5,148 nt of DNA. It comes from Candidatus Magasanikbacteria bacterium RIFCSPLOWO2_02_FULL_44_11. GTDB taxonomy: Bacteria > Patescibacteriota > Patescibacteriia > Magasanikbacterales > GWA2-37-8. The stretch is taken from the NCBI GenBank assembly GCA_001783035.1, contig MFQK01000025.1, positions 1 through 5,148 on the forward strand, read 5' to 3'. Position numbers and translations under genes: made by a program. The stretch's first letter is position 1; every line of letters starts with the position of its first letter. The notes beneath the pieces were generated by a model that saw nothing but the letters and a program-made list of their open reading frames with translations, had not been told where the DNA came from and searched no databases. Shown here one piece after another: positions 1 to 4,092 of this stretch.

Positions 1-52
1 CTTCAGTGGAAAACAACATCCGGTTGGTTTTGTCGGCACTGATATTTGTCAT
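1..52 (-). CDS. N-terminal start of an unidentified gene, cut by the left window edge
   Basis: On the minus strand an ATG at 52-50 opens a reading frame with no stop for 17 codons up to the window edge. It begins MTNISADKTNRMLFSTE. An extended -10 promoter lies upstream at 86-114, which would give a leader of roughly 30 bases, and this spacing is the main support for a real gene. No Shine-Dalgarno sequence is visible before the ATG. Seventeen residues are too few to assign a family. It is transcribed in the same direction as the gene at 266-637, but about 210 bases and its own promoter separate them, so it is probably a separate unit. It could also be a chance open stretch. Confidence 0.45.
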   Translation of the reverse strand, partial: MTNISADKTNRMLFSTE

Positions 53-265
53 ATTTTGGCTACAATTAGAGTAAATTATACCTCTATTGTAGCATAATTT
101 TGGTTAATTTTTAAGGGGATAAGTTGGGTAATTTGGCGACAGTCCCAATTTGCGTGTGGGATTGCTCGCGTAATTCTGAAAATGCCTCCGCAGGAACTTC
201 TGTTTTGGGAGGTCCTTCTTGGGAATCTATGGGCATAAATTTTGCTGTGGCTTTTCTGCACTATA
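53..265. other. Intergenic region, mostly unexplained
   Basis: Apart from the promoter at 86-114, nothing here is convincing. An open frame on the minus strand (76-261) runs through the promoter and has a low-complexity, basic, Ser- and Gln-rich translation that does not look like a protein, so it is not called. On the minus strand a CCTCC/GGAGG pair (208-212 with 185-189) encloses an 18-base loop and is followed by CATTTTC. This could be a weak terminator for the gene ending at 266, but the stem is short and the loop long. Confidence 0.3.
86..114 (-). promoter_or_regulatory. Sigma70-type promoter with extended -10
   Basis: On the minus strand a TACAAT -10 box (86-91) is directly preceded by TGC, giving an extended -10. 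A weak -35 (TTAAAA, 109-114) sits 17 bases upstream. It points at the partial gene starting at 52. A TATAAT also occurs at 75-80 but has no -35 at the right distance. The stretch TTATGCTA upstream of and within the -10 also occurs in the promoter at 3225-3253. Confidence 0.5.
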
Positions 266-637
266 CTACTTGGACGAAGAGCACCACGTTTTCATTCTCT
301 CCAAAAATTCATTCACTTCTTGCTCGCCAGCTTTTCCTGCTTTCTTGTGGAGTTTGGCGATTCGTGTACAAAAATCATCTTCAACTTTGTAAAAAAGACG
401 TTGTGTTTCTCTATCAATACCTGGCGGACGATGCAGGTCTGACCACGCATTCCAATCGCCTCGGATGTATGTCCAGTACTCCCAAAGAACAAGCAGTCGC
501 GGCAACGCGTGAGCAATGTCTTCCTTGGAACCTTTTTCAACCGAATTTAATATTTGATTCAAAAGTTCGTATGTCGTTTTCGCGTACTCAACATATTGCA
601 CTATGTTCAAATGTTTTGGAGGAATTATTTTATCCAT
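266..637 (-). CDS. Hypothetical helical protein, 123 residues
   Basis: I do not recognise this protein. From the ATG at 637 it begins MDKIIPPKHLNIVQYVEYA and ends TWCSSSK with a TAG stop. The chain looks almost entirely alpha-helical and soluble. An Ile/Leu/Tyr-rich first third is followed by a Trp-rich centre (LWEYWTYIRGDWNAWSDLH, about residues 53-71). A charged C-terminal third contains a Lys/Glu-rich segment (KKAGKAGEQEVNEFLERMK). No signal peptide or membrane segment is seen. The frame stays open up to an ATG at 754, but those 39 extra residues are Cys/His-rich and unlike the rest, so the internal start is preferred, although no clear Shine-Dalgarno sequence precedes it. The opposite strand is also open here (124-660) but its translation is Phe/Cys/Ser-rich and looks like a shadow. 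The IS30 element lies about 130 bases upstream. Confidence 0.55.
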   Translation of the reverse strand: MDKIIPPKHLNIVQYVEYAKTTYELLNQILNSVEKGSKEDIAHALPRLLVLWEYWTYIRGDWNAWSDLHRPPGIDRETQRLFYKVEDDFCTRIAKLHKKAGKAGEQEVNEFLERMKTWCSSSK

Positions 638-765
638 ATGTGTTACTAAAAATATTTTAGAATTCGAGTGTTGTAGAGCTTCTTCGTCAATTTTCGCGCA
701 CGGACGGGAATAGCAATGGAACCGAAATTTGACTTGTTTCAATTGACAGAACATCGTACGGGACT
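638..765. other. Spacer between the helical ORF and the IS30 left end
   Basis: No gene is supported. The minus strand is open in frame with the 266-637 gene but reads as Cys/His-rich filler. On the plus strand a short frame starts at ATG 714 and runs across the IS end for 39 codons, so it cannot be an original gene. If the element had inserted into an intact four-helix-bundle gene, that gene's N-terminal part should lie here. None of the three plus frames reads like it, and the frame matching the right side has a TGA at 730-732. Confidence 0.35.
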
Positions 766-767
766 TG

Positions 768-789
768 GATCCCAGTTTCTAACGCAACA
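768..789 (+). repeat. IS30 left terminal inverted repeat
   Basis: GGATCCCAGTTTCTAACGCA followed by ACA at 768-789 pairs with the reverse complement of 1826-1847. The longest unbroken match is TCTAAC, followed after one mismatch by CAACA. The repeat starts 4 bases beyond the transposase stop codon. Confidence 0.7.
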
Positions 790-792
790 GCG

Positions 793-1785
793 TTATGAAT
801 TAATTAATTTGTCAAAAACCTCATACGGCGTTTGATAGTCCAATGTTTTTCTCGGTCGTCCATTCAGCTGGTGTTGCGCTCTTTTTACTTCGTATCTGGA
901 TACTTTGGTAAAGTCCGTGCCTTTAGGAAAATATTGCCGTATCAATCCGTTGGTGTTCTCATTCGTACCCCGCTCCCAGGGGCTTCTCGGATTGGCAAAG
1001 TAGACTTTAACACCGGTTATTTTGGTAAAAAGCTTGTGACTGGCCATCTCTCGCCCTTGGTTATAGGTCATGGTCAATCTCATTTGTTTCGGAAGTTTTT
1101 TAACTTCTCTGGCAAATGCCTTGGCGACATCTGTAGCAGATTTGCTTTTGACTGGGATAAGGATAGTCGTACGGGTCGTGCGCTCAACCAGAGTGCCAAG
1201 AGCCGAACGATTGTTCTTTCCAACAATGAGATCGCCTTCCCAGTGGCCAGGGATAATTCTATCCTCCACTTCTTTGGGGCACTCCTCAATACTGAGCATA
1301 TCCTCTAGTTTGCGTTTGGCTTCAACGCCCCGCCGTTGTTTGCGCCGGTGTTTCCGATTTTGCCTCAAACAGGCCAACAACTCCTTCTTGAGCGTACCTT
1401 TTGGCAAGACAAACAGATAGGTGTAAATTGATTCCGGGGATATTCGCATACCTATGTCAGTAGGATAATCCTTTTCCAGAGTTTTGGCAATCTGAGTGGT
1501 TGACCATTTGAGGCGCAATTTACGGTAAACGTATCGTTTGAGGCGTAAATTATCGTCCAAATCATACCTGCCGGCTCTTCTTTTATGGCTATTTCTTATC
1601 GCTCTGGCTTGTGCTTTGTTTGCTCGGTACGTATACTTGTTGCAACTGCCCGCCGCAATTTCACGGCTGATGGTACTGGTATACCGACCTAATGATTTGG
1701 CAATGGATTGAAAAGAACGCTTTTGAGCGAGCAATCAGCTGATTTCCTCCCGTTCTTCCCCGCTTAATCGTTTATATTTATTCAT
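793..1785 (-). pseudogene. IS30-family transposase, nonsense-mutated and with altered DDE site
   Basis: The full frame would start at ATG 1785 (MNKYKRLSGEEREEIS) and encode about 330 residues, normal for IS30 transposases, which cut and join the element's ends. The N-terminal helix-turn-helix is clear (QSIAKSLGRYTSTISREI, about residues 26-43). Codon 17 (1737-1735) is TGA where the frame needs a residue just before LLAQKRSF. A CGA-to-TGA change would explain it. After the stop a TTG at 1734 could restart a 313-residue product, helped by a GGGAGG 11 bases upstream. The RNase H-like core has the first catalytic Asp at 185 (WEGDLI) and the Glu at 276 (RGTNENTNGL). The second acidic position at 242 reads TYNQGREM where the family has TYDxGxEM. 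The distance from 242 to 276 fits DD(33)E exactly, so the second Asp is now Asn. A C-terminal GRPRKTLDYQTPYEVF motif is intact. Both lesions point to a dead copy. Confidence 0.85.
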
Positions 1786-1825
1786 AGAAATCTAACGTAT
1801 CATTTTTAGCGCTTCGCGCCAAGAA

Positions 1826-1847
1826 TGTTGTGTTAGATTCTGGAGTC
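1826..1847 (-). repeat. IS30 right terminal inverted repeat
   Basis: TGTTGTGTTAGATTCTGGAG followed by TC at 1826-1847 is the inverted partner of 768-789. It lies about 40 bases upstream of the transposase ATG. The space between contains a small GCGC-TTC-GCGC hairpin near 1810-1820. Confidence 0.7.
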
Positions 1848-1849
1848 AT

Positions 1850-2086
1850 ACTAATTTATTTACCGATTTAGTTGCTACGACATTGACAGCGCAGTATGCT
1901 AAACGGGAACAAAAATTGGCGGTGCTTTTACAGTTGGCACAAAAACTCGATCATCTTAAATACTTCATAACAATTTTGTGGGAGGCAAAAGGAATGGAAA
2001 CAATCCAATACTCACAATTAGCTGGGAAGCTGAACGAGGCTGGCAACATGCTCGGCGGGTGGATACGCAAGCTTGAATCGATGTAA
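1850..2086 (+). pseudogene. C-terminal fragment of a four-helix-bundle (S23/Avd-like) protein
   Basis: Reading from the IS30 boundary, the frame gives TNLFTDLVATTLTAQYAKRE and continues through KLDHLKYFITILWEAKGMET and KLNEAGNMLGGWIRKLESM to a TAA stop. From memory of the family, NLFTDL, the Leu/Lys-rich third helix and the closing IG/AG-x-MLGGWxRxL motif mark small four-helix-bundle proteins related to the 23S rRNA intervening-sequence protein and to Avd. Such proteins are common in candidate-phyla genomes. Complete members are about 110-130 residues. Here only about 78 remain, and the first helix plus the usual RYTLG-like turn are missing. The frame stays open a short way into the IS, and the only local start is TTG 1883, so expression is unlikely. 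The function of the free-standing family is not established. It may be a victim of the IS insertion, but the matching N-terminus is not found on the other side. Confidence 0.65.
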
Positions 2087-2114
2087 AAAGAAACTCCCGC
2101 CGCGAAGACGGGAG
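2085..2114 (-). terminator. Rho-independent terminator of the degraded HPDxPE copy
   Basis: On the minus strand CTCCCG (2114-2109) and CGGGAG (2099-2094) form a 6-base GC-rich stem with a 9-base loop, followed directly by TTTCTTTTT (2093-2085). On the plus strand no T-run follows, so it serves the minus strand. It begins about 14 bases beyond the end of the conserved module, which suggests the gene once ended there. Confidence 0.7.
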
Positions 2115-2127
2115 AATGAGAAGACTG

Positions 2128-2244
2128 GCGGCGGAGAACCCGGTAGTTGCCGTTCCAGTCGTTGTCGAGCCAGTTCCAGTTCGTGACCCAGCGGTCGTCG
2201 TTCCAGTAGACGTAGTAGACGTTCTCGGGGTTGTCCGGGTGCCG
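2128..2244. repeat. Diverged direct repeat, copy 1 (HPDxPE module)
   Basis: This 117-base stretch matches 2615-2731 at 96 of 117 positions with no gaps. The two lie in the same orientation, 487 bases apart. The repeat is the coding sequence of the Trp-rich module, so it reflects duplication or independent acquisition of related genes rather than a non-coding repeat. Confidence 0.75.
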
Positions 2245-2370
2245 CTTTATGCAAATTGCCATCCGTATCACTGCCCGTTGAATACTCTCAGGGCTGTATT
2301 TTATTTGGAGACTTGATCTCCCCAGCATTTTGCACCAAGTATCATCATTTTTAGGGTATACCAATGGCAC

Positions 2371-2502
2371 GCTAGCTGACGCAGGTGCGCCATACTATTC
2401 TGGCCGGTTGGTGTATCCAGAGTTCAACCGCCCAAAGCTTTGGTCGTCTTGAGCGACCGCCACCGTGGACTGTTTCGTTTACTATCCGGGAAAAGTATAC
2501 CA
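2371..2502. other. Intergenic region between the two HPDxPE copies
   Basis: No gene is supported. The stretch has a GGTCG-TCTTGAG-CGACC hairpin (2442-2458) without a T-run, preceded by the palindrome CAAAGCTTTG. No good promoter for the degraded copy was found on the minus strand. The overlapping open frames on both strands (from about 2424) are low-complexity Arg/Pro- or Ala/Val-rich shadows of the GC-rich gene to the right. Confidence 0.35.
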
Positions 2503-2541
2503 CAAAAAAGAAGAACGCGCACCGGTGAATTGGTGCGCGTT
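2503..2541 (-). terminator. Strong rho-independent terminator of the intact HPDxPE gene
   Basis: CGCGCACC (2516-2523) and GGTGCGCG (2532-2539) form a perfect 8-base GC-rich stem, extended by two A-T pairs to 2514-2541, with an 8-base loop. On the minus strand it is followed by a T-rich run (TTCTTCTTTTTT), the expected tail. It lies about 60 bases past the stop codon of the gene at 2603-3067. The plus-strand tail (GTTTTGTTG) is weaker. Confidence 0.8.
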
Positions 2542-2602
2542 TTGTTGCGAGCCGAAGGGACCGAGTGACTTGAATAGTACCAAGCCACCCAGAATCCCAG
2601 GG

Positions 2603-3067
2603 CTAGGCCGACTTGCGGCGGAGAACCCGGAAGCCGCCGAACCAGCCGCCGTCGAGCCAGCGCCAGTCCGCGACCCAGCGACCGTCGCGCCAGCAGACGT
2701 AGTCGACGCGCTCGGGGTCGTCCGGGTGCCGATCGTCGGTAAAGACGAAGACGACCTTGCTGCGGAGGATGGACGGGATCTCGTCCTGGTGCTTGAGGAC
2801 GTGCTGGCGGTCCTCCTTCCCCTGGTGGGCGCCCATCTCCTGCGAGCGGGCGACCATGACGTCTCCCTTGACGCTCGTCTCGCCCCGGAGAAACGAGAGG
2901 ATGTCGTAGGTGACGCCGCCCAGGGTCATGGTGGTCGGGAGACCGGCCGCGACGAGAGCATCGCAGAACTCCTTGACTTTCCCGGTGTTCGCCGAGTCGA
3001 TCAGGGCCCACCATCCCGCTTCGCCGAGCTGCTCCTCGAGGTGTGCCACTGCACGGAAGTCGCTCAT
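2603..3067 (-). CDS. GC-rich Trp-rich orphan protein (HPDxPE family), 154 residues
   Basis: I do not know a function for this protein. The start is ATG 3067 (MSDFRAVAHLEEQLGEAGWW), chosen because AGGA lies 7 bases upstream. A longer frame from TTG 3121 would begin in leader sequence. The N-terminal half looks helical and globular (EAGWWALIDSANTGKVKEF), followed by a Gly/Thr-rich turn (TTMTLGGVTYDILSFLRGE, about residues 47-65). A His/Lys-rich linker (MGAHQGKEDRQHVLKHQDEI) leads to a strand-like VVFVFTDD. The C-terminal module reads HPDDPERVDYVCWRDGRWVA and then DWRWLDGGWFGGFRVLRRKS. No signal peptide or membrane segment is seen. One 60-base row of the gene (2641-2700) is 75% GC while the operon to the right is near 30%, so transfer or unusual selection on codons is likely. 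It forms a single-gene unit with its own promoter (3225-3253), a hairpin-rich leader and a strong terminator. The repeated Trp-Arg/Gly C-terminus could bind a polymer or nucleic acid, but this is a guess. Confidence 0.8.
   Translation of the reverse strand: MSDFRAVAHLEEQLGEAGWWALIDSANTGKVKEFCDALVAAGLPTTMTLGGVTYDILSFLRGETSVKGDVMVARSQEMGAHQGKEDRQHVLKHQDEIPSILRSKVVFVFTDDRHPDDPERVDYVCWRDGRWVADWRWLDGGWFGGFRVLRRKSA
2615..2731. repeat. Diverged direct repeat, copy 2 (HPDxPE module)
   Basis: This is the partner of 2128-2244, forming the C-terminal module of the intact gene. Of the 21 differences, many are G or C here and T in copy 1, so the intact copy is the more GC-rich of the two. Confidence 0.75.
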
Positions 3068-3218
3068 GGCGGCTTCCTTTCTCCCTTTTTTCAAAGGGCT
3101 CACTCCTTGCCGACATGGCAAAGAGGAAGTGCTGGTTTACCAGCCTTCTTTTAGACTTACTTTATTGAAATAAGGCTAAAGAAAGCTGGAAATTTTACAA
3201 AGAACCATACTAGAATAA
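3068..3218 (-). promoter_or_regulatory. Structured 5' leader with mutually exclusive hairpins
   Basis: From the predicted transcription start near 3218 to the ATG at 3067 the leader is about 150 bases. Minus-strand RNA can form four hairpins. A is a 50-base near-palindrome at 3140-3189, with CCAGCTTTCTTTAG pairing to CTAAAAGAAGGCTGG and then CTTATTT to AAGTAAG. B has the core GCTGG-TAAA-CCAGC at 3131-3144 and is extendable to 3121-3152. D is TTGCC-ATGTC-GGCAA at 3107-3121. C is CCCTTT/AAAGGG at 3083-3098. A and B both need the GGCTGG at 3140-3145, so they exclude each other. C ends 5 bases before the ribosome binding site AGGA (3075-3078). No U-run follows A or B, so control of translation is more likely than attenuation. 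It matches no riboswitch class I recognise. Confidence 0.45.
3075..3078 (-). promoter_or_regulatory. Ribosome binding site of the intact HPDxPE gene
   Basis: AGGA, within AAAGGAAG on the minus strand, lies 7 bases before ATG 3067. This fixes the start at MSDF rather than at the TTG at 3121 or the out-of-frame ATG at 3116. Confidence 0.65.
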
Positions 3219-3224
3219 CAAGAA

Positions 3225-3253
3225 AGTATAGCATAAAAAACCGTTCTTGTCAA
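3225..3253 (-). promoter_or_regulatory. Near-consensus sigma70 promoter of the HPDxPE gene
   Basis: On the minus strand a perfect TTGACA -35 (3248-3253) is followed by a 17-base spacer and a TATACT -10 (3225-3230), directly preceded by TGC. This is an extended -10 and the strongest promoter in the window. The predicted start of transcription is near 3218. It points at the GC-rich gene at 2603-3067. Confidence 0.85.
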
Positions 3254-3286
3254 GGAATACATTCCATACCCCAATTAAATTCATAT

Positions 3287-3311
3287 CACTAAAAACACTA
3301 TTTTTAGTGTT
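3287..3311 (-). terminator. Low-GC hairpin, probable terminator of the right-hand operon
   Basis: On the minus strand AACACTA-AAAA-TAGTGTT (3311-3294) is a 7-base perfect stem followed by a T-run. Alternatively CACTAAAAA and TTTTTAGTG pair over 9 bases with a TAGTG loop. It lies about 190 bases downstream of the kinase stop codon and upstream of the promoter at 3225-3253, which suits separation of the two units. The stem is AT-rich, so efficiency is uncertain. It could instead be an operator for that promoter. Confidence 0.45.
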
Positions 3312-3501
3312 CAACATATACTTAAATCAGCTTAATTTTAATCTGCAAAAAGGGTTAACGAACGTTGCCGAACATGACAGATTTCGCAGGCCGTGGTAGA
3401 TGAAGTCCGAACCATCATCAACAACAACTATGCCAGCACAACGACGAATTTAGTTAATTAATCTCTTTTTACTTTCTCCACCGTATCAAGCACCAAATTT
3501 A
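3312..3501. other. Intergenic region downstream of the kinase gene
   Basis: No gene is supported. Positions about 3350-3450 are visibly less AT-rich than both sides. One plus-strand frame there reads QISQAVVDEVRTIINNNYAS and then TTTNLVN before a TAA (stop at 3460-3462), but it is closed upstream by a TGA at 3375-3377 and has no start. It could be a gene remnant or chance. Confidence 0.3.
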
Positions 3502-4092
3502 TTATTCCACTCGATGAAATTTAAGTTTTTTTATAATTAAATCAGCCAACAAATTTGGTCCAATACTGCTCTCAAAAAGCGGTATTTTGTATTTTCTTAT
3601 ATTTTTTAAAATCTCCTTTTCTATATCTTTCACGGTTTCAAAATTATTTTTTACAGCATGCCTTGTCTTAGTTACATTCGGCTTAGTATATCTTTTTTTG
3701 TGCTCATCCTTATCATTCAAAAATAAGGCGACCAGTTTTATTTTAGACATTGGTAAATATTGTGGTAATAATTGTATACCATCAATTATATATGGCTCAC
3801 CGGTTTTTATCGCCTTATCGACAATCTTACTGATAATACTTCCCATTATCCTACACTGCGCATGAATTTTTTTAACAAAATCCTGTTCAGTTTTACAACC
3901 CGAATAATCATCCCATTTTTGAATCTCTTCATTACCACTTTCTAAGATTTGCATCGTTTTTAAAACAACACCAAGACCGATCCTTTGTTTTATGTCAAGT
4001 TTTATTGCCAATGCATGAGCAAGGGTGGTTTTACCCACCCCATGTGTGCCAGAAATGGCTATTATTAATGGCAGTTTTTTATTTGAAGTCAT
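3502..4092 (-). CDS. P-loop kinase resembling 2-phosphoglycerate kinase, 196 residues
   Basis: This is a nucleotide-binding kinase of the P-loop superfamily. A Walker A motif, SGTHGVGKTTLAHALA, lies at residues 14-29, followed by LDIKQRIGLGVVLKTM, where 2-phosphoglycerate kinases carry a segment ending in an Arg-rich helix. The segment SIISKIVDKAIKTGEPYIID-GIQLLP (85-110) matches the pattern in those kinases of a helix, a Gly, a hydrophobic strand and an acidic residue before a G-hydrophobic-P stretch. A basic lid follows (KDEHKKRYTKPN, 128-139). The archaeal enzymes phosphorylate 2-phosphoglycerate and have an extra N-terminal region. This protein has only the kinase core, so substrate identity is not assured and a zeta-toxin-like or nucleotide kinase role is possible. 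Its start overlaps the 3' end of the Nif3-family gene by 14 bases, which implies translational coupling. No Shine-Dalgarno sequence is seen before ATG 4092. Confidence 0.75.
   Translation of the reverse strand: MTSNKKLPLIIAISGTHGVGKTTLAHALAIKLDIKQRIGLGVVLKTMQILESGNEEIQKWDDYSGCKTEQDFVKKIHAQCRIMGSIISKIVDKAIKTGEPYIIDGIQLLPQYLPMSKIKLVALFLNDKDEHKKRYTKPNVTKTRHAVKNNFETVKDIEKEILKNIRKYKIPLFESSIGPNLLADLIIKKLKFHRVE

Larger units (their letters stand above)
766..1849 (-). mobile_element. IS30-family insertion sequence, inactive
   Basis: The element consists of one IS30-type transposase frame (793-1785, minus strand) bounded by imperfect inverted repeats at 768-789 and 1826-1847, which match at 17 of 22 positions. 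The trinucleotide ACT occurs just outside both proposed ends (763-765 and 1850-1852). A 2-3 base target duplication is usual for this family, so the ends are placed at 766 and 1849, but a 3-base match is weak evidence and the ends could be 1-2 bases different. The length of about 1.08 kb is typical. Two lesions in the transposase indicate that the copy cannot move by itself. It abuts a four-helix-bundle gene fragment on its right. Confidence 0.8.
1951..2370 (-). pseudogene. Degraded second copy of the HPDxPE Trp-rich family
   Basis: An open minus-strand frame from GTG 2370 contains the module RHPDNPENVYYVYWNDDRWV-TNWNWLDNDWNGNYRVLRR. This closely matches the C-terminus of the intact protein at 2603-3067. 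The DNA at 2128-2244 aligns without gaps to 2615-2731, with 96 of 117 identical bases. Upstream of RHPD the similarity stops abruptly, so the N-terminal 110 or so residues of the intact copy have no counterpart. Downstream of RVLRR the frame has no stop. It runs through the terminator hairpin at 2085-2114 and then antisense across the four-helix-bundle fragment, so the last 50 or more residues are not credible protein. A single CAG-to-TAG change would restore a stop just after RVLRR. A short solo protein starting at ATG 2328 or 2262 cannot be excluded, but decay is the simpler reading. Confidence 0.6.

Noticed and set aside
124..660. 178-codon open frame on the plus strand opposite the helical protein
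   Set aside because: The translation is rich in Phe, Cys and Ser with no domain pattern, and the start lacks a ribosome binding site. The minus-strand protein is more protein-like.
1070..1420. Plus-strand open frames within the transposase (also 832-1308)
   Set aside because: They are antisense to the conserved DDE core and have no domain signature. They are shadows.
1735..1737. TGA read as an amino acid (alternative genetic code, as in Gracilibacteria/SR1)
   Set aside because: All the genes called here with a visible stop end in TAA or TAG, which would be compatible, but the sample is small. Only one in-frame TGA appears, and it sits in an element that also lost a catalytic residue. A CGA-to-TGA mutation is simpler.
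2018..2316. Frames over the degraded HPDxPE copy (2018-2254 minus, 2116-2316 plus)
   Set aside because: They are out of frame with the recognisable module and give Arg/Leu/Pro- or Val/Pro-rich filler.
2128..2731. CRISPR array or short tandem repeat suggested by the recurring GTC/GCC/CAG-like blocks
   Set aside because: The similarity is one gapless 117-base pair of coding sequences, not several short repeats with spacers.
2424..3154. Long open frames on both strands over the GC-rich gene (about 230 codons each)
   Set aside because: Stop codons are rare by chance in GC-rich DNA. The translations are low-complexity Arg/Pro/Gly or Ala/Val/Glu-rich, and neither shares the promoter, ribosome binding site and homology that support the 2603-3067 frame.
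3587..3865. 92-codon plus-strand frame rich in Phe, Ile and Leu, looking like a membrane protein
   Set aside because: It is antisense to the kinase gene. AT-rich Lys/Ile codons read backwards give Phe/Leu/Ile-rich sequence, so the apparent membrane segments are an artefact.
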